Positions 1-10,599 of a stretch of DNA of 64,000 nucleotides are shown one piece after another. Position 1 is the stretch's first letter; every line of letters begins with the position of its first letter. Source of the stretch: Aquatica leii (lineage: Eukaryota > Arthropoda > Insecta > Coleoptera > Lampyridae); assembly GCA_035610365.1 (NCBI GenBank), contig CM069432.1, forward strand, positions 242,200,104-242,264,103, in the 5' to 3' direction. The notes below the pieces were generated by a model that ran no database searches, was not told the origin of the DNA, and was given only the letters and a program-made list of their open reading frames with translations. The translations under genes and the position numbers were made by a program.

Positions 1-793
1 GGAAGTTGGTGGAAATTACGTTCAAAGATTCCGTTACATAGATACATATATAGACACATTTTCTTTTTATCCTGATAATCCTAGGCGTAACATTGAAACT
101 AAGTTATGAAATAATTGTATTGTCATCAGTCCTTGATACATGTGCAAATTTTTTAATTAATCATACTTTTAGAAGTTGGTGAAAATTACGTTCAAAGATT
201 CCGTTACATAAATACATACATGACACATTTTCTTTTTATCCTGATAATACTAGGCATAGCATTGGAACAAAGTTATAAAATAATTGTATTGTCATCAGTA
301 TTTGATACGTGTGCAAATTTTTGAGTTAATCATACTGTTGGAAGTTGGTGAAAATTACGTTCAAAGATTCCGTTACATAGATACATATATAGACACATTT
401 TCTTTTTATCCTGATAATCCTAGGCGTAACATTGAAACTAAGTTATGAAATAATTGTATTGTCATCAGTCCTTGATACATGTGCAAATTTTTTAATTAAT
501 CATACTTTTAGAAGTTGGTGAAAATTACGTTCAAAGATTCCGTTACATAAATACATACATGACACATTTTCTTTTTATCCTGATAATACTAGACATAACA
601 TTAGAACAAAGTTATGAAATAATTGTATTGTCATCAGTCCTTGATACATGTGCAAATTTTTTAATTAATCATACTTTTAGAAGTTGGTGAAAATTACGTT
701 CAAAGATTCCGTTACATAGATACATATATAGACACATTTTCTTTTTATCCTGATAATACTAGACATAATATTGGAACAGAGTTATGAAATAAT
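1..793. repeat. 169/170-bp satellite array, left block
   Basis: Tandem copies of one unit start at about 2, 172, 341, 511 and 680, giving spacings of 170, 169, 170 and 169. Each unit opens with gaagttggtgaaaattacg and ends near cttgatacatgtgcaaat. Units 1, 3 and 5 share one variant (atagatacatatatagacac) and units 2 and 4 share another (ataaatacatacatgacac), so the array has a two-unit higher-order pattern of about 339 bp. The window starts inside the array, so it probably runs further left. The unit length is close to a nucleosome repeat, as in many centromeric or heterochromatic satellites; that role is inference only. Confidence 0.93.
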
Positions 794-971
794 TGTTCAA
801 GTAGTTGTAGTATTTAAAACACAATCTGTATTCTTTCCTTTTATTGTTTTTACCATTAAACTCAAAACGTTACATTCCAATACCGATTTGATATTACGTG
901 ATATTTTACATTATTCATACAGGACCGTATTCTCAATACATGGACCGTATTATTAGAATTGGTGAATAACA
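794..971 (-). repeat. Copia 3' LTR
   Basis: This is a 178-bp terminal repeat in inverted orientation, starting TG and ending CA. Positions from about 861 to 971 match 4898-5008 closely. The outer part (794-860) does not visibly match the other LTR, so one of the two LTRs has been altered or replaced there. Confidence 0.82.
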
Positions 972-1365
972 ACATTTCCCCTCAATTTTACAAAAACTAC
1001 TTAAAAAAAAAACATATTGAATAAATTTTAACAAAATGATTACAAAAAAAACCAAACTATCTTAAACAGAATTATTAATACCAATGCATTCTCTAAAGTT
1101 CTCGAATTTAATGCATGGTAAGGTTTTTGTCATTATGTCTGTACAGTGTTGTTCTGTAGGTACATATACAATTCTGGCTTTATTTTTGGAAATGCAGTTT
1201 CTAATAAAATGATGTCAAACATCGATATGTTTTCACCTTTTTGTTTCTAGAATTTTTGCCATTTTAATGCAAGATTAATTGTCTAGGTGTATTACTATTG
1301 AACAAATTGATTTACGTATTATATTTTCTAAAAGTTGTTTAAGAAAAAGACATTCGCTCATGCAA

Positions 1366-2359
1366 TTAGATAGAGTAACATACTCCACCTCTGCACTTGA
1401 AAGCGCCACAATTGACTTTCTTGGATTTCCAAAAAATTACATTATTAATAAGTTTGAAAATAAAGCCGCTAACACTCTTTCTGTCATTAACGTTATAAGC
1501 AAAATCAGAGTCAACAAAAGTATCAATGTTCAAACCCAAGTTACAAGCTTTCGTAAATTTGAACACATAATTTTCGGTTTTCTTTAAATATCTCAGGACA
1601 TTTTTCAGATGTTTCCAAGGATTTACATAAAAACAATTTTGAAACTAACTGAAATACATGATCGTAAAACACAAATCAGGTCTACTTCCTAACATTATGT
1701 ACATTAATGAGCCTACAAATTGCTTATAAGGTACATCAGGAATATAATCTTTTTCGATCAATAAATTTAACTTAGGTTGTATTGGGATATCTAACGGTTT
1801 ACAACTCTTCATATTAAATTGCTCTAGAACCTTTCTAATTAATTTTTTCTGAGAAATTAACATAGTGTTCCTTACTTTTTCTATCTCAATACCTAAAAAT
1901 GCAATTTTGTTTATAGGATTAGTAAGATCTTTCATTTTAAATTCTGACAAAAGTTGTTTTTTGTTTCTTAACTTCAATAACATGATTTATACAGTTAGAA
2001 ATTATCATTAAATCATCAACCCAAATTAGTAAATAGATATTTGACTTAGTATTAAACATGGATCTACAGGAGACCTTTTAAAGTTTTTATTAACTAATGA
2101 AATATGTAAACGATCATACCAGCATTTTGGACTTTATCTTAGACCATAAAGAGCCTTCTTGAGTTTACAGAGGTTTCCTGATTGATCTATTTTCAATCCA
2201 TAAGGCGGATACATGTAGACTGGTTTCCTCAATTCTCCTTACGTCCATTTGATAGATTTCCGAATTCATTTCGAGAGCTAAACCTAGTAAAACTTTAAGA
2301 GTACTCATCCTGGCAACTGGAGTATAAATGTCCTCTTCTAGTGATCTTGCTTTTTTCAC
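1366..2359 (-). pseudogene. Copia reverse transcriptase and RNase H (fossil)
   Basis: Pieces of the Copia RT can be read on the minus strand. These are TPVARMSTLKVLL near 2310, a WVDD version of the YVDD active-site box near 2015-2035, and the tether region YKQFVGSLMYIMLGSRPDLCF near 1650-1730. The RNase H end has SDFAYNVNDRKSVSGF near 1460-1510. Several breaks are present. Confidence 0.88.
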
Positions 2360-2836
2360 AATCTTCCCTTGTACTTCTTTTTTGAGTAAACACGCATTTC
2401 GAATCTATGATGTTCGTTTCGGCGGGGGTTTCAACTAATTCCCAAGTATTATTTTCTTTTAAAGAATTCAATTAGTCTTTAATTGCATTTTGCCAATCTT
2501 CATCATTTTCAGCTTCTTTATAATTTTGTGGTACTTCTTTTTCTTTAACCTTAAACTTTTCCTTGTCTATTCTTTTTTATTTTCTTTGGCGTTTTCTTCC
2601 GTTTCTGTTTCTCTTTTTACTTCTTGTACAATTTCTTTTTTTTCAAAGTCTTTATTTTTATTGTCGCTTATACCAATTCTTACGTCTTCTTTAATTCCTT
2701 TCTCATCAAAAAAACTATGTTTCTTCCATGAACAATTTTCTTGTTTTTGAGATTCCTTAATCGGTAACCGTTTCCTGAGTAGCCCACCATTATTAGTTTT
2801 TCACTTTTAGGATCTAATTTTGAAAATCTATCTTCC

Positions 2837-3451
2837 TTAGGTATTAGTTATATGCTGAACTACCAAATAGTTTAATTTTGTTAAAATCAGGCTTTCGATC
2901 ATTCCATATTTCCCAGAGGTTGTTCCTTTTTGTAATACACTCGTCTCTGTTCTGTTAATCAGATATGCAGCCACTCGAACTGCTTCTCTCCATAGTGTTT
3001 CATTCAAGTTAGAATCAAAGATAAGACATTTCGCAGTCTGCATCAATGTCCTGTTCAACCTTTCTGCTACGCCATTTTGTTCTGAATTTCTTGGTATTGT
3101 ATATTGTATTTTTATTCCATTTTTCTTGCACAACTATTTAGATAAGTATTCACCTCCATTGTCACACCGTATTCTCTCAATTTTTGTTTCAAATTTTGCA
3201 GTAACCAGACTTAAATATTCTTCAAACCTTTCAAATACTTCACTTTTTCTTTTTATTAAATATAACATGCAAAAATGAGAAACATGATCAATAAAACTCA
3301 CGAAATAACTATCACCATCATGCGTTGTGGGATTTATTGGTGCACATACATCAGTAGAGATAGCTTCTAATATTCTTTTTGGCTTTTTATCCTCGGGTAG
3401 TCGTACAAAAGGCTGTCTAGTTTGTTTGGCTTTTAAACAGACAAATTCCAT
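2837..3451 (-). pseudogene. Copia integrase core (fossil)
   Basis: Two adjoining readable stretches show the Copia integrase core. The first has ISTDVCAPI and CDNGGEY, and the second has NGVAERLNRTLMQTAK, the usual region around the third acidic residue. It lies between the protease and reverse transcriptase in the inverted element. It is broken. Confidence 0.9.
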
Positions 3452-3610
3452 TTAGGGGATATTTTGATAAGTGACCCATTTTCCGATGTAGTAATGTAAT
3501 TTCTTCTTGCACCGTACATGCCAATTCAGTTTGTCGAAGTTTCATTGTAACCGTAGAAAAATTTCCAGTTAGTTTTCCTCTCACTATTTCTTGATTACCT
3601 TTCCTAATTA

Positions 3611-4808
3611 TTACTTTATTTCACAACCAGCTTCTTCTAATTTTCTTACAGACATTAAATTACAAAATAAGCCTTCACATACCCAAACATTTTTAATAAT
3701 AACACTTTTTCCATTTTCTGTTTGCACTTCTATTTGTCCTTGTTTATAAACTTTGATAGTAGAACCCGTTTTTGCTAAATTGATAGTACTGTTTATCGGT
3801 TTTTGTTCGGTTACATATTTTTCGAATTTACTTTTCATTAAATGATGTGTCGCACCACTGTCTATTACAAACTTAAGTTCCATTTCATCTTCTGTGCTAG
3901 CCTGTTCCATAGAAGTTAAAAATGAAATTGGATTTTCATTTTCACCTGTATTTTCTTCTGTTAAATTTGCCTGTCTTCCTCTTCCTCCATGATTTCTTCT
4001 ACATTCAGCTCGTTTATGTCCTAGTTTACCACAATTGTGACATTTATAAGGAAAATTATTAATGTTATAGTTTTCATTTGATGAATTTCTATTATGTGTG
4101 TATCGGTTTGAATTTCCACTAAGATTTCCTCTGTTTCCATTGTTTCTAAAACTGTTTTTAAATCTTGAATTTCCTCCTCTGTAACCAGTAAAAACTACAT
4201 CATTGTTTGTTTCATTTTCTTGATTATTTTTCGCTTGTCTTGCTTCTTCCATTAACAGTTTATTTTTAACAAAGTCAAGTGTAATTTTTACTTTATCTTG
4301 CGTAAAAACAACATCAATTGCCGTTGTTATGCCTTGAAAAGATTCTGGCATTGACGACAGTAATTGTGAAATAATTTCGCTTTGTTCTAATTTTCCACCA
4401 GCAGCTTTTAATTCACAGACCACATGCTCAAACTCGGTTAGAAATACATGTAGCGATTTACTCATTGTAAATTTTAAAGATCTTAATTTTCGATCGCAAC
4501 TGCACTTGCATGGCAATTCCACTTTTTAGATATGTTCCCCTTAAGATGTTTATAATTTCCTTAGCAGTAGTTTTTAACTTAACGACTTCCAATATGTTGT
4601 CTGCAAGGCACTGTATTAATATGTTCTTTGCTTTTACATCATTCCTTTAAAATGTTGCTAATTGTGTGGTATCTGTTGGAGGTTCCTGTTCTAACACTTC
4701 GTGGACGTTGGCCTGTTCCAGTAATAACTTTACTCGAAACTCCCAGTTCGAATAAGCGTTTCCATCAAAAGGTTTGATGTACAACTGTAGATTTCCCGAA
4801 CTAGCCAT
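3611..4808 (-). pseudogene. Copia Gag and protease region (fossil)
   Basis: The Gag start is at about 4808 (MASSGNLQLYIKPFDG), with the N-terminal FDG..YSNW pattern typical of Copia Gag. A long readable stretch at 3611-4522 holds a UBN2-like Gag core, an Asn/Arg-rich linker, one CCHC knuckle (CHNCGKLGHKRAEC), and then the protease motif FVIDSGATHHLM. In a live element Gag packages the RNA and the protease cuts the polyprotein. Here it is only a fossil. Confidence 0.9.
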
Positions 4809-4837
4809 TACTTTTCAATATTTTCGATAAAGAAAAT

Positions 4838-5008
4838 TGTAAATCGTTTCTTTTATAAATTTCCGTGTTGTTATACACGTGCATACACTTCACTTACTTC
4901 AAAACGTTACATTCCAATACAGACTTGACATTAAGTGACATTTTACATTATTCATACAGGACCGTATTCTCAATACATGGACCGTATTATTAGAATTGGC
5001 GAATAACA
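4838..5008 (-). repeat. Copia 5' LTR
   Basis: This is the upstream LTR of the inverted Copia element and abuts the ATAAT duplication at 5009-5013. Only the portion from about 4898 to 5008 aligns well with the other LTR, so the inner boundary near 4838 is approximate. Confidence 0.7.
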
Positions 5009-5013
5009 ATAAT

Positions 5014-5126
5014 AATTATATTATCAGTCCTTGATACGTGTGCAAATTTTTAAGTTAATCATACTTTTGGAAGTTGGTGAAGTTGGTGAAAATTACGTTC
5101 AAAGATTCTGTTACATAGATGCATAC
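5014..5126. repeat. 169/170-bp satellite array, right block
   Basis: The satellite that stops at 793 resumes here, directly after the Copia element, at the matching point in the unit (aataatt, then the tgatacgtgtgcaaat part and the next unit start). One unit start is locally doubled (gaagttggtgaagttggtg at about 5073-5091). The array breaks off near 5126 where LINE-like sequence begins. Confidence 0.88.
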
Positions 5127-5359
5127 AGGTTATAACATAAGCGTATTAAAAGAAAAGCGTACATGACATTTAAATCAAGACAGCAGATTGCAACAATGAA
5201 TATAAAACAATAAAGAAACCTTTTTAACTCAAAAATAAGAAAAAATAAAACACAATATTGAAACAGAAGCAGATGTGGAAAATAATTTTTGACAGAAAAA
5301 AGAAAACGAGATAATATCAGAACCACAAATGACACCAAAGACACCTGGACATTATTTTA

Positions 5360-6227
5360 AGCAATTGTCCACAGCAGCCATGAAAGAAACCGTTATCAAC
5401 ACAGACCAAGTAATATGACTGCAGAAGTACAGAATGAAGCAATTAAAAAAGCTACAAAACAGAAAATAACCAGAAAAGGAGGGCCTTAAGACATAAAAAA
5501 TTATATAAAATCGATTAAATAAATATTCAACAATTCAAGAAAAGACATAAACATATGCCGAAAAACTATAGATGAATAAACCTACTCAGCACAATGCTTA
5601 GGGTTCATGACAGGCAAATCCTGTAATGATGCAATATTTATGATGAAGTAGATCACAGAAAAAATTATAGACTGTACAATATAATGTATTTCTAAGATGC
5701 AAAATAAAGACACATGGTAAAATTATAAAGCTAATGATGAAAGTTACATACCTTAAGATAAATATCAACAGTGATAGAAGTGAAAAGACAAGCCTATAAA
5801 CCAGCAAAAATATCATGATATCTCAATGACATCAGATGGAACAACAAAAATATCTTACAAAGAAACCCAAGGTCCCAATCTATAAAATTATTATAAGGCC
5901 AGTCCTAACATATGCAGTGTAAACGAAAGCAGATAATTCGAGAACAAAACAAATGCTAAATACAACAGAGATAGCAACACAGAAAATAGCGGGAAAGACG
6001 TACAAGAAATCTGACCAAAATGCAATATACGAGCAATAAACGAATGGGCAACTCGAAGAAAAATAGAATGGAACAACCACATTACAAGAATGACAAACGA
6101 AAGACTAGTGAAAGCAACACGTGACAACTCCCCAAATGAACAAAAAGGAGTCCCGGGCGCCCGATGAAAAGATGATGATCTGAATTAAACAAGCAAAGTC
6201 GTTTATAATAACAAAAAAAAGAAGAAG
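5360..6227 (+). mobile_element. LINE remnant (RTE-like), internally reduced
   Basis: Plus-strand translation gives scattered non-LTR reverse-transcriptase text. There is an early RT block near 5605-5650 (LGFMTGKSCNDAIFMM, where relatives have GFRxGRSCxDAIF). The C-terminal block IYKIIIRPVLTYA is near 5880-5920, followed by TEIATQKIAGKTYKK. The tail at about 6205-6227 is A-rich with AAG repeats (aaaaaaaagaagaag), as RTE-type LINEs often end. The central palm and YADD region is missing and several stops interrupt the frame, so this is a dead, internally deleted copy. The same C-terminal signature recurs at 47990-48480. The clade assignment is uncertain. Confidence 0.7.
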
Positions 6228-6231
6228 GCGT

Positions 6232-7445
6232 AGCCTAAATTTTGCAATCGCCTACCCATAATGACTCAGATATGCTCAATTGGTCAAAGATCTGCAGATC
6301 TTGCGGGCCAAGGTAGCAAATCGAATTTATTAAGCACAACTTAACGTAACTCTGACAAGAAGTGGTCGTAGATTCTCTTGTTGGATAATTGATGTCTCTG
6401 ATTAACACCAAATTGAGGTTCACGCCTTTCACCACGTCTCCTTCTCACCCTTACCTGGTCACCATGCATACCCAAACTGAATCGCGATTCGTCACTAAAG
6501 ACTACCGTACTTCATTCCTGGTCTCACTGAACTCGTTTTCTGCACCATTTGTAACCGATGTTAGATTTTCATAAGTACTTTCTTGTCGATCCTCGTCGAT
6601 AGTTTTAATTTGACGTTTGCATTTAGTCAAGATTTGAGTGATTTTAGTTAATTAATTTGACGTATTTTAAATCACCTTTGTCATTTCGATTTTTTTTTGT
6701 TTTCAGTTAATTTATGGTTTTACTAAATCGCATTTCATGTCAATTCGGCGATGAACAATCGTCAAGGTTTTACTCCACAAAAATTATAACGCCTTAACTT
6801 TGTACCTTTCATATCTCTGTTTGTTGCATATTGATCATATGTAATTTCTTTTAATAGTTCCGTCGTCGAAACGTTTGTTGGTTCATAAAAGACAAAGCGT
6901 TGTTACTGAATTAGTAATTCCAAAACAAATGATAACGAGAACTAAGAGTTGGCGCGTGACTAGATGTTTGTTGAACCATTTAAGTGTCGTGAAGTTGTGT
7001 ATTTGGGATTCAAAGATATCCAAGTTTCGGATATACAAATTAATCAATATTCTTCAAATTCGCATTTTGCGCATAAATAAATATGATACCTATTCTAACC
7101 ATCACCGCCTCTTCCAGTAAGTTTTACTACCCCGTTCGAGTCTGGGATTGCCGTTTAGCTTTTGTTTGACATACAAATAGACCTTCCATGTTCTGCAAAC
7201 TATTGATCTGCAACCGCCTTTGTGATAGTGAACCGATCCCTTAAAGTCTAAAGTGGCGATTTTTGTTCTTGGACGGCGTCGTTTGACCTTTTAGTAACCA
7301 TCCCTGACAGCAGTGCATCACACTACATAAACTCATATTCGTCTTTGTGGATATCTCTCTAAATGATAAACCAGATTCTCTTAGACCTACCAGTCGCCCC
7401 TATCAATCTCGTTCATTTGATGGAAATTTGAGTAGCTTCTTGCTC
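6232..7445 (-). mobile_element. Tc1-like DNA transposon remnant, split
   Basis: On the minus strand the N-terminal half lies at about 7120-7440. It has a paired-type helix-turn-helix reading like LRESGLSFREIS with degenerate positions, then LQNMEGLFV and KAKRQSQTR. The C-terminal half lies at 6232-6545. It has VVFSDESRFSL (second catalytic Asp), RVRRRRGER, and then WPARSADL..IEHI (third catalytic acidic residue as Glu) and MGRRLQNL. The segment between FSDESRF and the WPARS box is shortened by an internal deletion. About 540 bp at 6570-7105 separates the halves and does not read as transposase. Multiple stops and frame changes show that it is inactive. No terminal inverted repeats were identified. 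Confidence 0.8.
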
Positions 7446-7449
7446 AAAC

Positions 7450-8570
7450 AGATCAAAGAACCACTTCAAAATGTACTTCACAATAATCAAAGAATAGCTT
7501 AAGATAAAAAAATCAATTGTCAGTTTCAAAGGACTTCAATTTTACTTTTAATTTTTCTGATTTAACATATTCACATAAACATGATATACTCGTGGTTCTC
7601 AAACTATAATAACAGGTAGACACTCCTTATTCAATATTAACAGCAATTTTAAAAATTTTACCACAATAAAGTAGGCGACAACCGATCCAAATATAACATT
7701 AATTAATCAATTTGAGACGTCTTACAAAAGAAATACTGATATTTTTTTTCGGATTATATACCGCTGTTGCAGCTTCCCCATCAACTCTCGCATGTATTTG
7801 TATTTGTACAAATGCACGAAATCTACAGTTTAATGCCGAATTCGAAAAGCAAAATATGAAAAAGATGCTGTGGCATAAATTCACCTTCCAAGTTTGTCAG
7901 ACCTGCAAAGGGAGTGCCTACCAAGATGTTATAAATTCAGGATACCGGTTCCGTCAGCGTAGTAAACGAGCTTGAAGCGCTCGACTCACTAACCCAACTT
8001 ATATTCGTCACAATGCTGCTGTAATGACCATAGCAAAAGAACCGTTGTAATTATTTATTAATATAAATGTCAAGCTATAGAAACTTAACTAGTGACATAA
8101 AATAAATGTAACAATTAAGATAGCATAGAATAAAGTATTGCATCGCGTTAATCATAGCTACAGTAATCTATGAAATCCTTTATGCAGTATTTCATAGTAA
8201 AACAAAAGACTGGAAACGTTACGTTTACCACGAAACAAAAACAAAATGAATATTTAAAGAGAAAAAGGTATCGAGACCTAGGTGATGAATGGTATAAAAA
8301 CAGACAGGCAGAAAGCAATGGAAGACGATGCGTTCTTAAAAGCTTATGTCGACTGCACCCTTACTAAGTATACATTTGAGAAATAATTTAATGTAAGATA
8401 AGGTCAAGTTACAATTCTTGAGAACAGAATAATCTAGTTAGCCAGGCAGAACAAATTGTTATTTATTAAATAGAGCATTGTTTTATCTTTCAGTGTCAGT
8501 TTAAGTTGCAAAATTCGTTTGATTCGTTTAATTCTGTTATCAAAATAATAAAATTGTCACGAGAAAACTT
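7450..8570. other. No supported gene
   Basis: The stretch is AT-rich. A 61-87-residue pair of overlapping ORFs near 7700-7975 and a 65-residue ORF at 8170-8367 are too short and match no family I recognise. One has a hydrophobic N-terminus (LIFFFGLYTAVAA) that superficially resembles a signal peptide, but nothing around it supports a gene. Confidence 0.5.
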
Positions 8571-8574
8571 TCAG

Positions 8575-9165
8575 ATTATGATTTACTATGATTTCAAAAA
8601 AGGCTTAAGCGCGTATGAGCGTGAGAAAAGTTTGAATCGGCGTTTGGACACAATTGCACAATTAGTTACGGCTTATAAGTAGTATAAATAATTTGAACAC
8701 CGTTGTAACTCGTTTGTATGCAGAAAAAGAGCTGACCCTCTTTAGTTGTTGTTAACCCTAAAAATATTAGTGTAGAGAAGAAGTAAGCAACCGAATTACC
8801 TATGCCATGATAGAATCCAAACTGAAGACTGCATCCTTGCAAGTGAAATCAATATTGCACGAACATTTATGTACATTTGAAAAAGTCCGTTTCTACCTCA
8901 TCTGACAGATTTATAAAATGTTAGTTAGATGGTGAAAAGGCAGCGAGAATTGAAGAAAGTTATGTAGTTATGTTACTGGTCTGATGGTCGCAACTAAATT
9001 AGAGCGACAAAAAACAGGTACCGCTAAATGGTATGTTGAAAATTGTTTACCTATTGTGTTCAGTAAAGTGCCAAAAAAAGGAATCATGTTACAACATGAT
9101 AACGCATTGCCCCATACAGCAGAGGTAATTCTTCAGTATTTACTTAGTATTTAACGCAAAAAATT
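8575..9165 (+). mobile_element. mariner (mos/SETMAR type) transposase remnant
   Basis: Plus-strand text matches the mariner transposase along its length in pieces. MIYYDFKKGLSAYE near 8580 corresponds to the N-terminal helix-turn-helix. IESKLKTASLQVKSILHEHL near 8815-8870 corresponds to the second DNA-binding helix. WYVENCLPIVF and MLQHDNALPHTAEV near 9030-9125 correspond to the second catalytic-Asp box, usually HHDNAxxH. Stops and shifts interrupt it and the C-terminal third is replaced by a different mariner family from about 9170. Terminal inverted repeats were not found. Confidence 0.78.
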
Positions 9166-9169
9166 TCAA

Positions 9170-9725
9170 GCATTTAAAATAATCTTGTACATGAACTTAA
9201 TGACGATCATTTTGAGAGGAAGTTTTGTGAAACACTATTAGCAATGAAAATCAATTTTTTATGAGGAACGTAATATTTTATGATGAATCGACATTTTATT
9301 CAAATGGTCCTGTGACCAGACGTGAATACTCAGTATCCACAATAAATCAACGTATGAGCTTAGTAGGGGATATAATATTGAGGCCATATTTTTAGAATAA
9401 TACTCTAACCACTGATATGTATCTAGATTTCTTCGTTTTGAGCCGATTCCTACTGAAAGAATATGGTTTCAACCGTACCCCACCTTATTAAGCAGTATCG
9501 GCGAAGGAATTTTTGAATGAAATATTTGCCAACCGCTGGATATGAAGATGCGGCGCAATATACTTAACTTTTCTTAATTTTTTCTTGTGATGATGTTTGA
9601 AAAGCAGGGTAACACAGATCTGAAAAACGCTATCGATGCTCGGATAAGGCAGATAACCATGTCGTTATTTCGTATTTTTCAAAAATACTTATTCTAAATT
9701 AAAATTAACGTCTGCACTGTTTATA
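9170..9725 (+). mobile_element. DUF4817-type mariner transposase remnant
   Basis: From about 9187 the readable text is LVHELNDDHFERKFCETLL, then VIFYDESTFYSNGPVTRRE near 9270-9325, then MYLDFLRFEPIPTERIWFQ near 9418-9470, and a degraded NRWI..GPI-like end near 9530. This is the order found in the insect mariner-like proteins with an N-terminal DUF4817 domain (first catalytic box FSDEATF, then the LPRLLE..RIWFQQDG-like box). The N-terminal half is absent. At least five stops or shifts are needed to follow it, so it is inactive. It is distinct from the mos-type piece immediately upstream. Confidence 0.72.
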
Positions 9726-9879
9726 CGCCACTACTGACAGTCAAATAATTTGTAAGAGCGGGAAAAAGCGCAATTCGCCGTCGTATTAGGGTTAGTCCGC
9801 TAAAGACTTAATGAATCTCGATACACGGCTGTCGTAGCGAGGTGACCTGTGAAAGCCACCTTCTTTAATAAATCCGAAG

Positions 9880-10595
9880 TGACGAGATCTGACTCACGCC
9901 TTCGTTGGAAGTTTCAGGATCGTATAATTTTAATTACCTATATAATCAGTCAAGCAGTTTCATGCACCTTCCTTATCATAGCGTATTTTGTGATTGTGAT
10001 GCATTCGTTAATTAATCGGGTCAGCTTTATGCGTACTGTTTAATTATACTTAATTCTATCAATCTTATCATTTAACCGCTACCCTTAAGCAAAAGAGTTA
10101 TATGTAATCCTAACGTAGATCACACTGATTCAATTTTACTTTCAGTCGCAAACTTTGACTCGTCTTTAACTTTATGTATTGTCGTATGAGTACATTGACG
10201 TGACATCCGTCCAAGTTCTTTGAATCATTTAAACACAGTCAAGGCCAAATTTTGAGATAAAATAAAAACTTCGTACATAATCTTATATACCACGCATATT
10301 TTGTTCGTAAATCAAATACGTTACTACTGGTGACGAAGAATTTTTCGGTTGGGTAAGTTTCTATGCTTTTATCTTGTTTTGCAACTTAGTGTTATAATTG
10401 TCGATTATCGACTCATTTCGGAACTGCATGGTAGAAGAAGTACATAATAATTGAACCCTAGTTAACCTTTATAAAAATCAGTCATTTAGAATTTTTGTTA
10501 GCAATTGAATATAATTAGTTGTATGGTGTGTGCCTGGTCGATAGGGCCTCCATCGATATTATAATTGTAATATTAACTGACGAGTCTATACTTTT
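9880..10595 (+). repeat. Diverged dispersed repeat, copy 1 (possible LTR)
   Basis: This segment aligns in the same orientation with 26725-27345 over roughly 650 bp, with many small differences. Shared stretches include ttcaattttactttcagtcg, tgacgtgacatccgt, a TATA-like tatatac, a block near tgacgaagaatt, and caattgaatata. A TATA box followed by AATAAA-like signals suggests an LTR of an old retroelement, but no TG..CA ends or target duplications could be fixed. The family is unassigned; BEL/Pao is possible because a BEL pol fossil lies between the copies. Confidence 0.65.
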
Positions 10596-10599
10596 CATT

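Larger units (their letters stand above)
794..5008 (-). mobile_element. Ty1/copia LTR retrotransposon fossil, inserted in satellite
   Basis: A 4.2-kb Copia-family element lies inverted inside the satellite. It is bounded by a 5-bp target duplication (ATAAT at 789-793 and 5009-5013) and its ends read TGTT...AACA. A polypurine tract (ttgaggggaaat in element orientation, about 973-987) sits just inside the 3' LTR, as expected. Reading the minus strand from right to left gives Gag with a CCHC zinc knuckle, aspartic protease, integrase, reverse transcriptase and RNase H, in normal Copia order. The element is broken in several places, roughly ten. The conserved 110-bp part of the two LTRs differs at about 7 positions, so the copy is moderately old. 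Confidence 0.93.

Noticed and set aside
771-956. 61-residue plus-strand ORF
   Set aside because: It runs across the satellite/Copia LTR junction, so it cannot be an ordinary gene.
1279-1587. 102-residue plus-strand ORF
   Set aside because: It is antisense to the Copia RNase H region, which reads clearly on the minus strand.
5111-6127. Hydrophobic minus-strand ORFs (77, 72, 66 and 78 residues)
   Set aside because: They are antisense to the A-rich LINE fragment; hydrophobicity comes from complementing Lys/Asn-rich codons.
7128-7150. tRNA T-arm-like word gttcgagtctggg
   Set aside because: It lies inside Tc1-like coding text and no acceptor, D or anticodon arm can be built.
7712-7975. 87-residue ORF with signal-peptide-like start
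   Set aside because: An ORF also runs on the opposite strand here. There is no family match, no promoter or splice context, and the length is at background.
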